Shown here one piece after another: positions 43,106-54,896 of a stretch of 64,000 nucleotides of DNA. Under the pieces are notes generated by a model that was not told where the DNA came from, made no database searches, and saw nothing but the letters and a program-made list of their open reading frames with translations. The translations under genes and the position numbers were made by a program. Every line of letters starts with the position of its first letter. Positions within the stretch are counted from its first letter, which is position 1. This stretch comes from Hericium rajendrae (taxonomy: Eukaryota > Basidiomycota > Agaricomycetes > Russulales > Hericiaceae): assembly GCA_033439255.1 (NCBI GenBank), contig CM065892.1:186001-250000 (forward strand). The letters are read 5' to 3'.

Positions 43106-44986
43106 ATGAATCACGGTCGTGATATGACTACCAATCAAATTGGGAAGAGGATAATCGCGTTTCCTTTGGAGCTGCTGGTGATGATCCTCAACGAGTTGGG
43201 ATATAAAGATTTGTTAGCATGTTCTGCGGTATGTGGCGCGTCCGTTACATTTTGGGTCACAGAGCTAGAACGTTTTCTATGACCCAGGTCTGTAAACACC
43301 TCCATGGCGTAGTGAAACATGCCATCGAATTTGTGTACAAGATCGAGCTCGCTGTTGATGGCTTCGTGGAAGGACCCAGTAACTTAAGCACCAGCGAACG
43401 CCTTCGTATCCTCCTCGACCTTCGATCCAATTGGCGCACCTTACGTTGGATCAAACGGGAAACCGTCCATCTATACCCCGGAAGACTCAAGGACGTGCAG
43501 ATGCATTACGTCCAAGGTATCTTCGCACAGGCGACGTCGCGGATCTCAGAGGACGCCCAGTTCGATCGATCGGTCGTCGGGACTTTGCTACCTACTCGCT
43601 CAACCGAGTCGGAGGCTCGCGGCTCACTAGTTGACGATTACGACATCTTCTGGCACGCGTTCTGTATGGATCCTACCGCTGATGTGGTGATTCTTGCGGA
43701 GGCAACTGTTCTCCACCCGGATTTATATGGCCCTGGCAATGAACCCGGTCAAACACAGGTTATCCTACATCCCAGATCTCTCAGCTCTCACGGCACTCTG
43801 CCACATCCCAAATGTCGCATCGCAACACTTGAATTGATTGTGGAGGCTGATGAGGTGAGCCTTTGGGAGCCGAAAATAGCTGGGGACGTTGTTGGCATAT
43901 GCATGGAAGATAAAGAGCATCTGATTGCAATCTGGAACTGGCAGTCGGGCGATATGCTTGTCGTAAGTACTTCTCCTGCGGTATTTGAACTAAATTCACG
44001 AACGCTTCCAGAAAATGACGCACGACGATTATTCATTTTCAATCTGCGATTTCGCATTTCTTTCGCCTCGGTCTTTCGTCGTTATTGCGTCCGGATGGGA
44101 GGGCCGTTCAAGCAAGCAACAGTCTCTGATCTTGTTTACTTTCGGCGACGATACCTCCGACGGTGTATCGTGGGGCTTATCCGTTGGCGCAGTGAAACAT
44201 GTAACTAGCCTCTGTCTTCCAGAGCTGGCTCATAGGCAGCCCGTTAGAAGATTCCTTTCAACAGCAGCCTGCACCTCATATCAGCCCGCTGGTATACCAT
44301 TCATCGTGGACCACCCCACTCGCCTTTTGGTCCTTGACATCGAGGTTGGTGGACATTACTTTGGCGATCGACGCACAAACTTGAGAATGATCGTGCACAT
44401 CAATGCACTGTTGCGGACCATCAAGTCTGCGTCTACCGCCGAAGGCTCTACCGATGCATGCCGATGCATATCATGGGAAGCTTGGGGTCCCGAAAATTCT
44501 CGGGTATTCCTGACCAAAGCACACGACCCTGTGAGCTTCCCGCAAAGGTATGTGCGCCTCGAAACCGCTTATAGCGTTACATATCTGACCTGAACTTTAG
44601 GCCTATTCACGGAGACCGAGTCGTCTTGCAGGTACTAGAGGGGTGCGAACAGCGCACGCAAGTCATGGATTTCAACATACGTGCCCATCGGAACAGATCT
44701 TCCGACGATCGCACCTCAGTCGTGAGGGAGCCTTCTGTCCTCGCAATACCATCGATTTTCAAACAGCCAGTCATCACGTCCCTGCCATACTCTGCGACAT
44801 GCATCCCGGACGGTCACCTGTATGATGGCTTCATGCTGGACGAACAGCGGCTACTTTGCATGAAGGTTTGTCTGGACAATCAAATTTTGCAAATATTTGC
44901 ACTCACTGGGAAATGCATAGGTTGTCCCTAAAAGTCCTGGGACCGGACTTCTCGTTGTTGAAGAAATAAAAGTCTTTTCGTTCTGA
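43106..44986 (+). CDS. F-box protein 2
   Basis: It is a paralog of the protein at 27290-29217 with the same plan. ATG at 43106 (a second ATG at 43124 is possible) leads into the F-box IIAFPLELLVMILNELGYKD, LLACSA, an intron, then VCKHLHGVVKHAIEF. Later segments are DLRSNWRTLRWIKRETVHLY, ICMEDKEHLIAIWNWQSGDM, FAFLSPRSFVVIASGWEGR, HVTSLCLPELAH and CISWEAWGPENSRVFLTK. The shared C-terminal motif is YDGFMLDEQRLLCMK. The last exon ends EEIKVFSF with TGA at 44984-44986. All frames stay open across five to six exons. Target proteins are unknown. Confidence 0.85.
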
Positions 44987-45029
44987 GTCGGTCGTCCCGA
45001 ATCACCCCCATCTTGCTCCTGCAGTTCGT

Positions 45030-45475
45030 TGCGCAATTGTCATCAAGTTTGATGCCATTTAGCCGGCTGGACCAGCCTAGCATTTCTCCCGCATCATCGC
45101 CATGCCAGTCGACGGAAGTGGGATCAATCATTAGACCCTGACCGAGCGTGGTCATCGTGAGGAGATTGTATCCACCTAACCCCGACCTGAGGGGCTTCGT
45201 GATCGATAATCTCCTTTACTGACCTGAGGGCTTGAATAAGCCGTCTGCATTCATATGATGGCCTTTTGTACAAGTACTCGACCCACTCTTGCTCGAAAAA
45301 GTCTTCGAGATTCTTCAGCGGTCACCGAGACCATATACAGAGCCTCCCCCTTTCCGTCTTCACTTGACCAGATGCAAACATGCGGTCCTAGATAGCGAGG
45401 CGGAAGCGACAAGCTAACGACGATCGGTATGACGTCAATCTCCTGTATTCGATGCTCGAGACCAACTCGGGACGT
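45030..45475 (-). pseudogene. Gene remnant, 5' truncated and frameshifted
   Basis: Two coherent minus-strand coding stretches are read. The first (about 45475-45350) has IDVIPIVVSLSLPPRYLGPH, VCIWSSEDGKGEALYMVSVT. The second, in another frame, continues LKNLEDFFEQEWVEYLYKRP and SYECRRLIQALRSVKEIIDH, with a one-base frame change near 45310. A further stretch reads YNLLTMTTLGQGLMIDPTSV, DWHGDDAGEMLGWSSRLNG. No start or upstream domain exists before the aldo/keto reductase begins. The family is not recognised; the style resembles the C-terminal parts of F-box-type paralogs. It is most likely a decayed copy. Confidence 0.5.
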
Positions 45476-45539
45476 ATATATCGGGCAGCAACCGCTGAGG
45501 ATGGCCGATGATTCCTCTCTTCATTCTATCCTCATTAAA

Positions 45540-46949
45540 ATGTCAAAGCTTCCCACTCACAAGATTGGCAGTACCGACGTCACCGCCATAGGTTATGGCG
45601 CCATGGGTATTGCCTCATATTATGGCACTTATCCGCCAGACTCGGAGCGCCTCAAAGTACAGTGATGATGCCTACATTGTCGTTCAGGGTCTTTAACGCG
45701 ATCGTTAGTTGCTGGACGCGCTTTATGAGCGAGGCTGCACGAATTGGGATACAGCTGACGTTTACGGGGATTCCGAAGAGCTGATTGGACGATGGTGAGC
45801 ATACGCGCCGCATTGGCCTAGGTGAAAGCTCACCGTGTTTGGTTCTTCCAACCATCTAGGTTCAAGCAAAGTGGAAAGCGCAATGAAATCTTCCTGGCCA
45901 CCAAGTTCGGTTTCGAGTCGCCTCCGCCGCGAAACAAATCGCCTGACGGCGATCCGGAATACGCTCGTCAGGCCTTCGAGAAGTCGATGTCAAGGCTGGG
46001 AGTTGACCACATTGATTTATGGTATCTTCATCGGTGAGTCGCATGCTGATTTAAAGACGTTGATCGTAGTAATCGCAGCCATTCAGCCCGGACCCAACCG
46101 TCCCTATTGAGGTAAGCAGTCGAAGGCGCACGTCAATTGATGGAGTTCAAGTTGAGTATCTCCCAGCATACCGTTGCTGCTATGGCAGAATTTGTCAAGT
46201 AGGTCAGAAGCTTTTCTCGTCCCGATTTGAATTCATGAATTCCTGTAGGGCCGGGAGGGTCACGTACCTTGGCCTCTCCGAGGTGTCAGCCTCGGGTCTA
46301 CGCAGAGCGCATAAAGTGCACCCAATTTCTGCACTCCAGGTCGAGTACTCGGTCTTCACGCTTGATATCGAAGATCCCAAGATCAATTTGCTCAATACGG
46401 CTCGTGAGCTCGGAATCACGATCGTTGCATACGCACCCATAGGAAGAGGTCTTCTCTCCGGAAAATACGTAGGTTTCTCGTGCAAATCGGCCGTCTAACT
46501 GACGCTGATTTCTATGGTCGATTGTTACAGAAAGGACCCGAAGATTTCGAAGAGAGTGACTACCGACGCACAATCCCGAAGTTTTCGAAAGAGAATTTTC
46601 CAAAGATCCTAAAGCTCGCCGCTGATTTGAAGAAGATCGGTCAGAAGCATGGAGCGACTGCGGCCCAGGTTTGTCTGGCCTGGCTGCTTGCCCAGGGTCC
46701 CGATGTGATCCCCATTCCGGGTACAAGACACATAGAGGTATGTTACGTCTGAGCAAAGCTGGAGGTTTCAAGCTCTGCTGACACGCCTTGCAGTATTTGG
46801 ATGAAAATTTGGGGGCTTTCAAAGTCAAGCTTTCTCAAGAGGAGGTGGTCCAGGTCAGGAAAGTTGCCGAGGACGCGGATCTGCTCGGAGAACCGCGCTA
46901 TGCGCCTGGCATACAGGAGATGCTTTTCGCCGAGACTCCGCCCCCGTGA
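45540..46949 (+). CDS. Aldo/keto reductase
   Basis: This NADPH-dependent oxidoreductase belongs to the aldo/keto reductase superfamily (fungal AKR13/YakC-like, acting on aldehydes or ketones). From ATG 45540 it reads [20 protein letters not shown] (an in-frame ATG at 45501 would add 13 residues). The catalytic tetrad is visible: Asp and Tyr in [18 protein letters not shown], Lys in [13 protein letters not shown] and His in [11 protein letters not shown]. Cofactor-binding segments follow ([68 protein letters not shown]). It ends [10 protein letters not shown] with TGA at 46947-46949. About seven introns. It looks complete. Confidence 0.94.
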
Positions 46950-47624
46950 ACGCGCGTCGCGTGCCGGCAAAACGAAGGCATTTGCTGCGCAGCAGCAATG
47001 CGTTCGATGATGGGCTGTCGATGACGCGTTGTACTTGTAAGTTACGTGTCGATGCTTTTGTAAAATTAGATTTCTTTGAGAGTCTTCATACGCACTAGTG
47101 AGGATTGACCGATAGTCACCGCGAGGTTGCAACATGCGAATAGGCAAAATCATTATGCACCTCGCCGTCCAGATAAGACTGAAATTCAGAAAATGAGAGG
47201 CACGCCTTTGCGTGATCGTGGAGATGTGCCTACATCCGGGACCCGATAGAAACGCGAAACGCTTCCATGCTGCGCACGAACTGCGCACTGATTTAGTGGT
47301 ACTTGGAGGCGCTCGCATTGAAGCGTTACCGACAGAATTATTCTAAAGATGGCCAATCGTTGCGTATGAACTGTGCCATATCTATTGACACGTAGAGTGG
47401 AGACGGTAAGAGAGCAATAAATGAGCCAGAGTAAGCGCGATAAGATGTCGCCCGTGTATTGCACCGCAAGAATCAACGATTTGTGAAGGCGTCATGGCCG
47501 CCGTGAGACACCGCACGACGTCCTACTTATAGTTATACTCCTTGACTTGAACTATCCCAGACATCCCATCCCTTCATTAGCTTCTTTTCTTTTGACTTCC
47601 GTTCGGTAGTTATTCCCTGTCAAC
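46950..47624. other. Intergenic, promoter of the M28 peptidase
   Basis: A 675-bp gap. Only short unrecognised ORFs are present. A TATAGTTATA stretch about 95 bp before the peptidase start is a possible TATA box. Confidence 0.45.
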
Positions 47625-50600
47625 ATGGCGGACGATAGGTCCGTCACTCAGCCCCTTCTCGCTGAAGAGAAGGATTTCGACTTCGATAAAGAGACTCTGA
47701 CACCGCCGGTCACCCAGTCTCCGAAACGCAAGAGGTCGCGTGGCTGGAAGCTCTTCAGACGCATCGTTCTCTTCAGTCTGCTTTGGATTGTTATTCATCG
47801 CTGGTTGTTTGGGCTTGCTTTCCATGGTCTGCGGCGCAAGGATGCCGACGCAGAAGTAGGCAAGACGCATGGTTGTGCTGGCCGCAAGGACTTGTGGATG
47901 ACGGATGCGTTCCTTCGTCCTCCCAAGCCGCACGTCCCATTCGGACGCAAGGCTGAGGAACTCTTCCTGTGCGTATTCGTCCTTGCATTAGCAGTGCTAC
48001 ACGGTTGCCTAACCTGCGCCTTAGCGCCGTTCCCAACTCTGCAAGTGCCATTGGCGCCTCTCGTCAGTATGCAGGAAAGCCGCACCTCGCAGGTTCGGAC
48101 GGCGACCTGCAGACTGCCATGGACTTTCTCGCACTTCTGCAGCGCGAGCTCGGCCTTCCCAAGTCTGAGTCTGCCCCGATCTTCCCCGCCGGCTCAGAAG
48201 AATCGCGGAACGCGACGCTCTCTATCCACGAACTCAACAAGCCTGCGGCATGGGTGGATGTTTACTATCCTGTGATGAACACCCCCTTGAACAGGACCCT
48301 CGAGATCCTGGATGGCGACGAGGTGGCCTGGTCCGCAGATCTGGAGGAGCACGCTGACGACCCCGACAAAGATGGTGATGCTTGGACCTATCACGGGGCG
48401 GTGCCCACCTGGCATGGTTTGAGCCGTGGTGGTGAGGCCACGGGCAAATTAATCTATGCGGATTATGGCAGGAAGGAAGACTACGACGATCTTGTTGAGA
48501 AAGGTAACGTCACTTTCTGGAGCTCGTCGGACAGGAAGGATTTTAACTCTGCTCCAGGTGTCAACTTCACTGGTGCCATCGTCCTTACTCGCTATGGTGG
48601 TATCTTCCGTGGTCTGAAGGTATATGTCATCCTGTGCCTTGATGTATTCCGCATTTGCTGACACCATATCCCAGGTGAAACGCGCACAGGATCTCGGTGC
48701 TGCGGCGGTTCTCATCTACTCTGACCCCCGTGACGATGGGACAGTCACCGTCGAGAATGGCTATGAGGCGTAAGCTTCTTATCAGCCACGCGCGGTCTGT
48801 TTCTAATAATTTACTTACACTAGTTATCCCAATGGACCTGCTCGCAACCCGAGGTCGGTCCAGCGCGGATCCGTCCAGTACCTTTCCGTCTACCCAGGAG
48901 ATCCCACCACTCCTGGCTATCCTGCTTATGAGAATGCCACCCGGACGGAAGGCTCGAATATTCCTGGGATTCCGAGTTTGCCTATCTCGTGGGAGAACGC
49001 AAAGGTCCTTCTCAAAGAGATCGAGGGCGGAAAAGAGGGGAGAACTGTGAAGCTTGTCAACCAAGGTCTTGATACCCTGTCTTGAATGGCTAGCGCATTA
49101 CTGATATCGTCTCCAGTGGACGACAAGGTCACCCCCATCTGGAACCCAATGGGTGTCATTCCCGGACATATCAAGGATGAAGTTGTCATTATTGGCAACC
49201 ATCGTGATGCTTGGGTGAATTCAGCGTCTGTACCATGACCCGTCATCGTGCGCTCATTCTTGATAGGTTCTTGGTGCGAGCGACCCGTCATCCGGTACCG
49301 TCTCCGTCCACGAGATCATCCGTGGCTTTGGTGCCCTGCTTAGGGAGGGCTGGAAGCCTTTGCGTACCATCGTTATTGCCAGTTGGGATGCCGAAGAGGT
49401 ATGCTTGTTCATTCTAATTGTCGATCAGAAAGACCGACTCTGGTTCGAAGTACGGCTTGATTGGAAGCACTGAATGGGGTGAGGATTTCGAAGACTGGAT
49501 CAAGGAGCACGTTGTCGCGTATTTGAACCTTGGTATGAATCTTTGCTCCCTCATGGACCTGATATCGACGATATCTACCTTTTCCCTAGATTCTTCCGTG
49601 TCCGGCTCTCGCTTCGGCGCATCTGCGTCGCCTTCACTCGCCCATCTCGTTCGCAGCATAGCTGAGGAAATTCCTCATCCGACTGACCCCAAGCGCACAC
49701 TTTGGGATGCTCACTACGACCGCGGCCTTTACTTTGGCAACAACTCTGACGTTACCGAGAAGCCAGGAGGATGCTCGTCGGAGATGGTCGGAGCGGCCGA
49801 AGACCGTCTTGGTATCCGCCCGCTGGGCTCTGGTAGCGACTACACCGTTTTCTTGCAGCGGATTGGTGTAAATGACGTTGTTCTATCTCGCCAATTCAAG
49901 TACTTACCCAGGTTTCATAGATTGCAAGCGCGGATTCAGGAGGATTTGGATCAACATTTTCGGATGCTGTGTATCACTACCACTCCATCTTCGACTCCGA
50001 GCCCTGGATGGAGAGATATGGTGATCCCGGCTTCGTGAAGCACGTAAGTCCCTTGTTTCATTTCCTGAGAATTCAGAGCAAATGTTGATCTCCGTTTGAT
50101 AGGTCGCTATTGCCAAGAACTTGGGTCTGCAAGCTCTCAGGATTGCCAACTCGATTGTTCTGCCTCTGAACACCACTCACTACGCCTTCGAACTAGAGGC
50201 GTACCTCGACAAGTTCGTCCTTCGAGTGTCTGAGCGATATACTACTGACAAACCCGCTTCAGAGTCGAAGAACTTGCTGCCGCTTCCTCCGTTAAACCCA
50301 ACTTCGTGCCTCTCCGCGCATCTATCAAGACTCTTCAGATCGCCAGCTTGCATCTTGATCTCGAGAAATTCAGGGCCGAGCACCACCTTAAGCATCTCAT
50401 TAACCGCTGGAGGCGCTGGCACCACTGCAAGCACGCATTCAAGAAAGCGGCCTCGAAGATCAAGAAGTTCTTCGGCTTTAACCCCCACAAAGGCGAGCTC
50501 ACACAAGGACGTCACCATGACAAGATCGTCTTCGAGTCCATGAACAACTCGTCCGAAGTGGTTCCCGTTACGCGCGCCGTGGCGTCGCCGAACGACAACT

Positions 50601-51029
50601 CGACTGTCCCGGAGTGGCCGCACGTTCCCCACCTCCCGCACTTCCCCTGGCCCAAGCCCCCCCACCACAAGCCCCCCCACCATAAGCCGAAGGGCCCCGG
50701 TCGCAGGTTCCTCCGCGCCGTGAAGCACATCCGCCAGATCAACAAGAAGCTCGCGACGTTCGAGAGCGGCTTCATCCACGAGGCGGGCATCAAGGACCGG
50801 GAGTGGTACAGGCATCTCGGTGTAGCGCCTGGAAAGTGGCTCGGTGCGTCCACATACCCTGCCCCGTTGTTCGCTGCTCATACTGATGCCTGCCGCAGGA
50901 TACGGCGCGACGACGCTGCCTGCGCTCACGGAGGCCATCACCATCGAGAAGAACACGACGCTGGCGCAGTACGAGGCTGACAGGCTCACAGGCGTGATTG
51001 AGAAGATGGTCGCCGCACTCGCCGCGTGA
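47625..51029 (+). CDS. M28 glutamate carboxypeptidase II-like peptidase (PSMA/transferrin-receptor family)
   Basis: This is a type II membrane metallopeptidase with two catalytic zincs. The cytosolic N-terminus ([20 protein letters not shown]) ends in a basic stretch, followed by the anchor [23 protein letters not shown] domain ([20 protein letters not shown]) precedes the peptidase core: [20 protein letters not shown] (zinc His and bridging Asp), [20 protein letters not shown] (catalytic Glu and ligand Glu), [15 protein letters not shown] and [19 protein letters not shown] (last His ligand). The C-terminal dimerisation domain has [20 protein letters not shown] but is interrupted by a His/Pro-rich insert (about 50610-50700, units such as [10 protein letters not shown]). 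It ends MVAALAA with TGA at 51027-51029. About nine introns. Confidence 0.94.
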
Positions 51030-51302
51030 GCAGCCCATCTACGCAAGTATTATCTACACGAGTGCTATTCTCTAGTCTCCGTGGACGCTCTTTGTATTGT
51101 ATCTTTGTTGAATATGCGATACGAACTCTTGCATTCCTGTGCGGCTGAAAGCGGACATGGGCAGCCGGCTGACAGCTCGGCGGGTGGTTGAATCTGCGGG
51201 CGCGTGGCCAACCGCCTCTTCAGCACGACTACCAACCACCGCCGGCTCGCAGCAGTCTATCCTCTATCCACACTCGTCACATCTATACTCGCACGCTACA
51301 CG

Positions 51303-53726
51303 ATGGGCAACACAGCATCTACCGCACAACCACTCGAAGACACGCAAACCCAAGCGAAGCAACCCGAAGCTACGCCGCACGCACAGACGCCGGGCGCGAC
51401 GCCGGAGGCCCCAGGCCAAGTCAGCAATATTCTCGTCTTCCTTGTGGCCTATGCCTTACGCGTCGTGCTCGAGCAGGTCGTGAAGGGCCCGCTCCGGAAG
51501 CCCGCGGGCCTGAAGGACGTGCGTGCGCCCCCGACACGCCCGCAGCCCCGCACTGACGCCCGCCCGCAGAGCATCCACGCCGTCGTGGAGCACAACGCCA
51601 CGCGCGACGCGGTACGTCCGCCCGTTCGCCCGCCTAATGCGCGCGCATCCTAACACGCCCTTCCGCACATAGAAACAGTCCCCGCCCGCCCGCGCCAAGA
51701 CTGCGAACGTAAGCCGCCCCGCCCGCGCACTGCTGGCTCTGGTCTGTTGCTGACATGCACATGCACACAGCTCCATGCGCGCACGCCCGACACGCTGGGC
51801 CGCAAGCCCGCGGCGCACAGCGCGGACGCACCGAACTGGGCGCTCGCGTCGCCCACGAGCGCGGACTGCACGTGCCGCACGCCACCTGCGCCCGCGCCGG
51901 CGCAGAAGAAGCGCCCGATGCGGCCGGGGAAGCGCGAGCGGCAAGAGAAGCGCGAGGCGCTCGCCGCTGCGGCCGAGGCCGAGGAGAAGGCGCGCGAGCA
52001 GGAGAGGGAGCGTGAACGCGAGAAGGAGCGTGCGCGCGAGGAGAAGGAGAGGAAGCGCGAGCGCGAGAGAGAGACAGAGCGCGAGCGCGAAAAGGAGAGA
52101 GAACGTGAGGGTGAGAGGGAAAGGGAGAGGGAGCGCGAACGCGAGAGGAAACGCGGCGGGCGGCGCGCCCGCGCTGCGCCCTCGAAGGGCGCGAGCGGCG
52201 CGCGGAACCACCCCGACGCGGAGAATATCCCGCCGCACGACTCGGACTCGGACAGCGCGAGCGAGGACCGTGCGCGTGCGCGCGCGCGGCGGGCGCCGCA
52301 TGAGGAGCAGGACGTGCCGGAAGCGCGTAAGAAGCCGCGTCGCAGCCGCGGGCTGAGCAAGGTGCCAAAGGACCTGGAGGACGGCTGGCGGGGACCGTCA
52401 AGCGTGAAGGAGAATATGCAGCGCGAGGCGTGCCTTCCTGAGGGCGAGGAGGATGACGAAGAGGAGGCGAACGGGCTCCTGAGCGCGATGGAGAAGTCTC
52501 TGGAGAGGGAGGCTCCGCCTCACGCCGCCGCTGGGGACGAGGATCGTCGCTCTGGTCTTCCTATGTCAGACAGCGGGCTGCGCATCGGCGGCGGATCGAA
52601 CTCGGGAGACAAAGGCCAGAAGGACGACGAGCCCGTGCCTGTCCCTGCTGCGGAGGCCTCTGCATGTTGCAACCCCCATTGCTGTGCGCATGGCGTTAAA
52701 GCGAGCAAGCAGCCCACAGTCCAGAAGGAGCCCGCCACGGTACCATCTCAGCAAGCCATTCTACTGCAGCTCATGTCCGCTGCGCCTGCGCCTACAGGCA
52801 CTCCTTCAACAACAGACACCCCATCTGCCCGGACCACAACGAACAATAGCACATCCAGCATGCTCGGCCGCGGTGCTTCCCAGCGATTCGGCTTCGGCAG
52901 CCCCGCGCAGCCGTATACGCCCACGAACCCAAGCCCGGCGCACCCCGCCTCGGCGCCCGCCGCGCTGCCCACCCCTGCCACCGCAGCCTTCCGCGAGCGC
53001 GAGTCCTCGCCCGCATCGGCGCCGTCGCCGACCCCCGCGTCAAAGGGCCCCGCCCCGCACACCCCGCAGGCTCTCGTCGCCATGACGCCGACCCCCGCGC
53101 CCACGCCTGCGTGCGGCACGCCGCCCTTCGGGCTGTACGCCCCGAATGCGCGCGACGCGCGCGAGATCGCGCGGGAGTATGCGCAGAAGCAGATCGTGCA
53201 GGCGATGCAGACGCCGCCGAGCGGGGCGGCGAGCAAGTACGGGACGCCGCTGTCCGCGCACAACCGCGTCGAGGCTAAGCATGCGACGCCCGCGTCCGCG
53301 GGGCCGAAGCATGCGACGCCGCTGTCCGCGGGCAAGCTGGCGTATAACCACGCGCTGCCGCCTGTGTCGGTCAACAAGCTCGCACACGCGACACCGGTCG
53401 CGCGCGCGCCGCTGTCGGCGTCCGCGCACAACCTCGCGCGGCCGGTGCAGGCGCATGTCCCGGCGCGCTTCGGCGGGATGCACAACGTGCGCGCGGCGCC
53501 GGTGGGCACGCCCGGCTCTGTGCGCGTGGCGCCGGTGGGCACGCCGGGCGCGGTATGGTCCTCGGGGCAGGGGCTGGCGCGGGGGCGGTATGGGCATGGG
53601 CGCCATGGGTCGGGCTGGGGCCAAGAGGGGGAGCGGGTGAGCGTAGGGGAGGTTGGGTGGGTGTGGGGCGTGGGGTCGAAGAGCGTTGGGCTTGGGGTGG
53701 GGGTTGTGGAGCAGAGGAGGGTGTAG
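51303..53726 (+). CDS. Protein with N-myristoylation-type start, hydrophobic segment and long charged helix; function unknown
   Basis: ATG at 51303 gives MGNTAST, which fits the Met-Gly-x-x-x-Ser consensus for N-myristoylation. A hydrophobic segment (ILVFLVAYALRVVLEQVV) follows. After short exons, one of about 36 nt, a long exon begins. It carries a Cys-containing patch (SADCTCRTPPAPAP) and an uninterrupted Glu/Arg/Lys run of about 60-70 residues (about 51.94-52.16 kb; repeated EREREK units), likely a single alpha-helix or coiled coil. An acidic segment and a long Ala/Pro/Thr-rich region with repeated HATP-SAG and APVGTPG motifs come next. The last 50 residues are Gly-rich. It ends GVVEQRRV with TAG at 53724-53726. 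No domain family recognised. High GC and low complexity leave exon limits approximate. Confidence 0.7.
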
Positions 53727-54896
53727 TGAGGGACTGGTGGCCTGGCTGTTGATTCCCAACGGCGGACGAGACGGGTATTGTGTATGAGCCTCGAGCCGGT
53801 GTGGCTGTCGGGATGTGTGGGTTTCGTACCTGTGTGTTTGTTTCTTCTCTTGGTTTGCACACTCTTACACCAGTAAACACCGTAGCATAGTTGGAGCGTG
53901 GCATGACAGTCTGTGTTCCGTATTGTGTACACTCTGGTCGTAGACTAGATGTGTTGACACTCTTATCTGTATGGGTCGTCTGGAATGATAGGATGCACGC
54001 GCGGTGTTGTCCTAGTAAGTAGACTAGCCGCAAGTCCGCCCTGGATCCGTACATTTCATGTGTGCACATGTTTGAATTCGTCAGGCACCGGAGATATCGT
54101 TGAGATGGCGACGAGACGCCTGTTCGGATGTCAAGTACTTACATCATTTGCGCCGGCGCAGTACTTGGACTCCACCGACCGAATAAGGTCATCACAGCTC
54201 TGGTGCAGAGAACGCGAGCGCGTTATCGTCGGCGACCGCGGCTGTGACGGTTGTAGCAGCGATGCCGTACCCTGGTCGACGAAGCTATCGCGGAACATGT
54301 CGATGGGCCCAGACCGCGACCAGAAAAGAAAGTGTCGAACTTCATTTGGCCGCAAAAGGAAGGCGTGTTATGCACTGCTAGTATCCAAGTTGTTCGTGGA
54401 TAGGTGTGCACTTGAATGCTTGGGGCGCGTCCGGGCAGAAATGCATGACGGAAGAGGCGGACGTCGATCCGGAGCGCGTGCAGTCTGTTGCTTTAATTCG
54501 CCGGAGGAGGGCGCGCCCGGCGACGGGCGAGTGATCGATATGATGGCTCGGCGAGCTGCAGTGGAGCGGGATAAAAGGGGAGTTGTCGTTGCCTCCTCTG
54601 GTGACATAACGACACCAAGATGTCCGCATCCGAAATGAACTCTGTCAGGCTTGTTTCGTGCTGTTTGCGCGGCCTACAGTTCAAACTAGCTTTTGCATGG
54701 AAAGACGTGGATGTGCGCAAGGGGCGAGCGAAAGGCAAGAAGAGAAAAAAGAGGGACAAGATAACATGGCTTGGCTGAAAATAGCAAGGAGGCGGCCGGT
54801 GTGTCGTTGGGCGCCGAGTTACCGGAAGCGGGCAGGGTGAGTGCTGCAAGATGTAGTGTCTGTCTTTTATGCGTCGAGTCTCGCAGCAATGCAACC
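53727..54896. other. Intergenic, 1.2 kb upstream of the KRE6-like gene
   Basis: The longest ORF (53985-54638, plus) has 217 codons but no domain, odd composition and no conserved-looking segment, so I do not call it a gene. No repeats seen. Confidence 0.5.

Noticed and set aside
53985-54638. 217-codon plus-strand ORF between two genes
   Set aside because: No recognisable segment, overlapping frames on the other strand of similar length, and poor composition for a real protein here. A private gene cannot be fully excluded.
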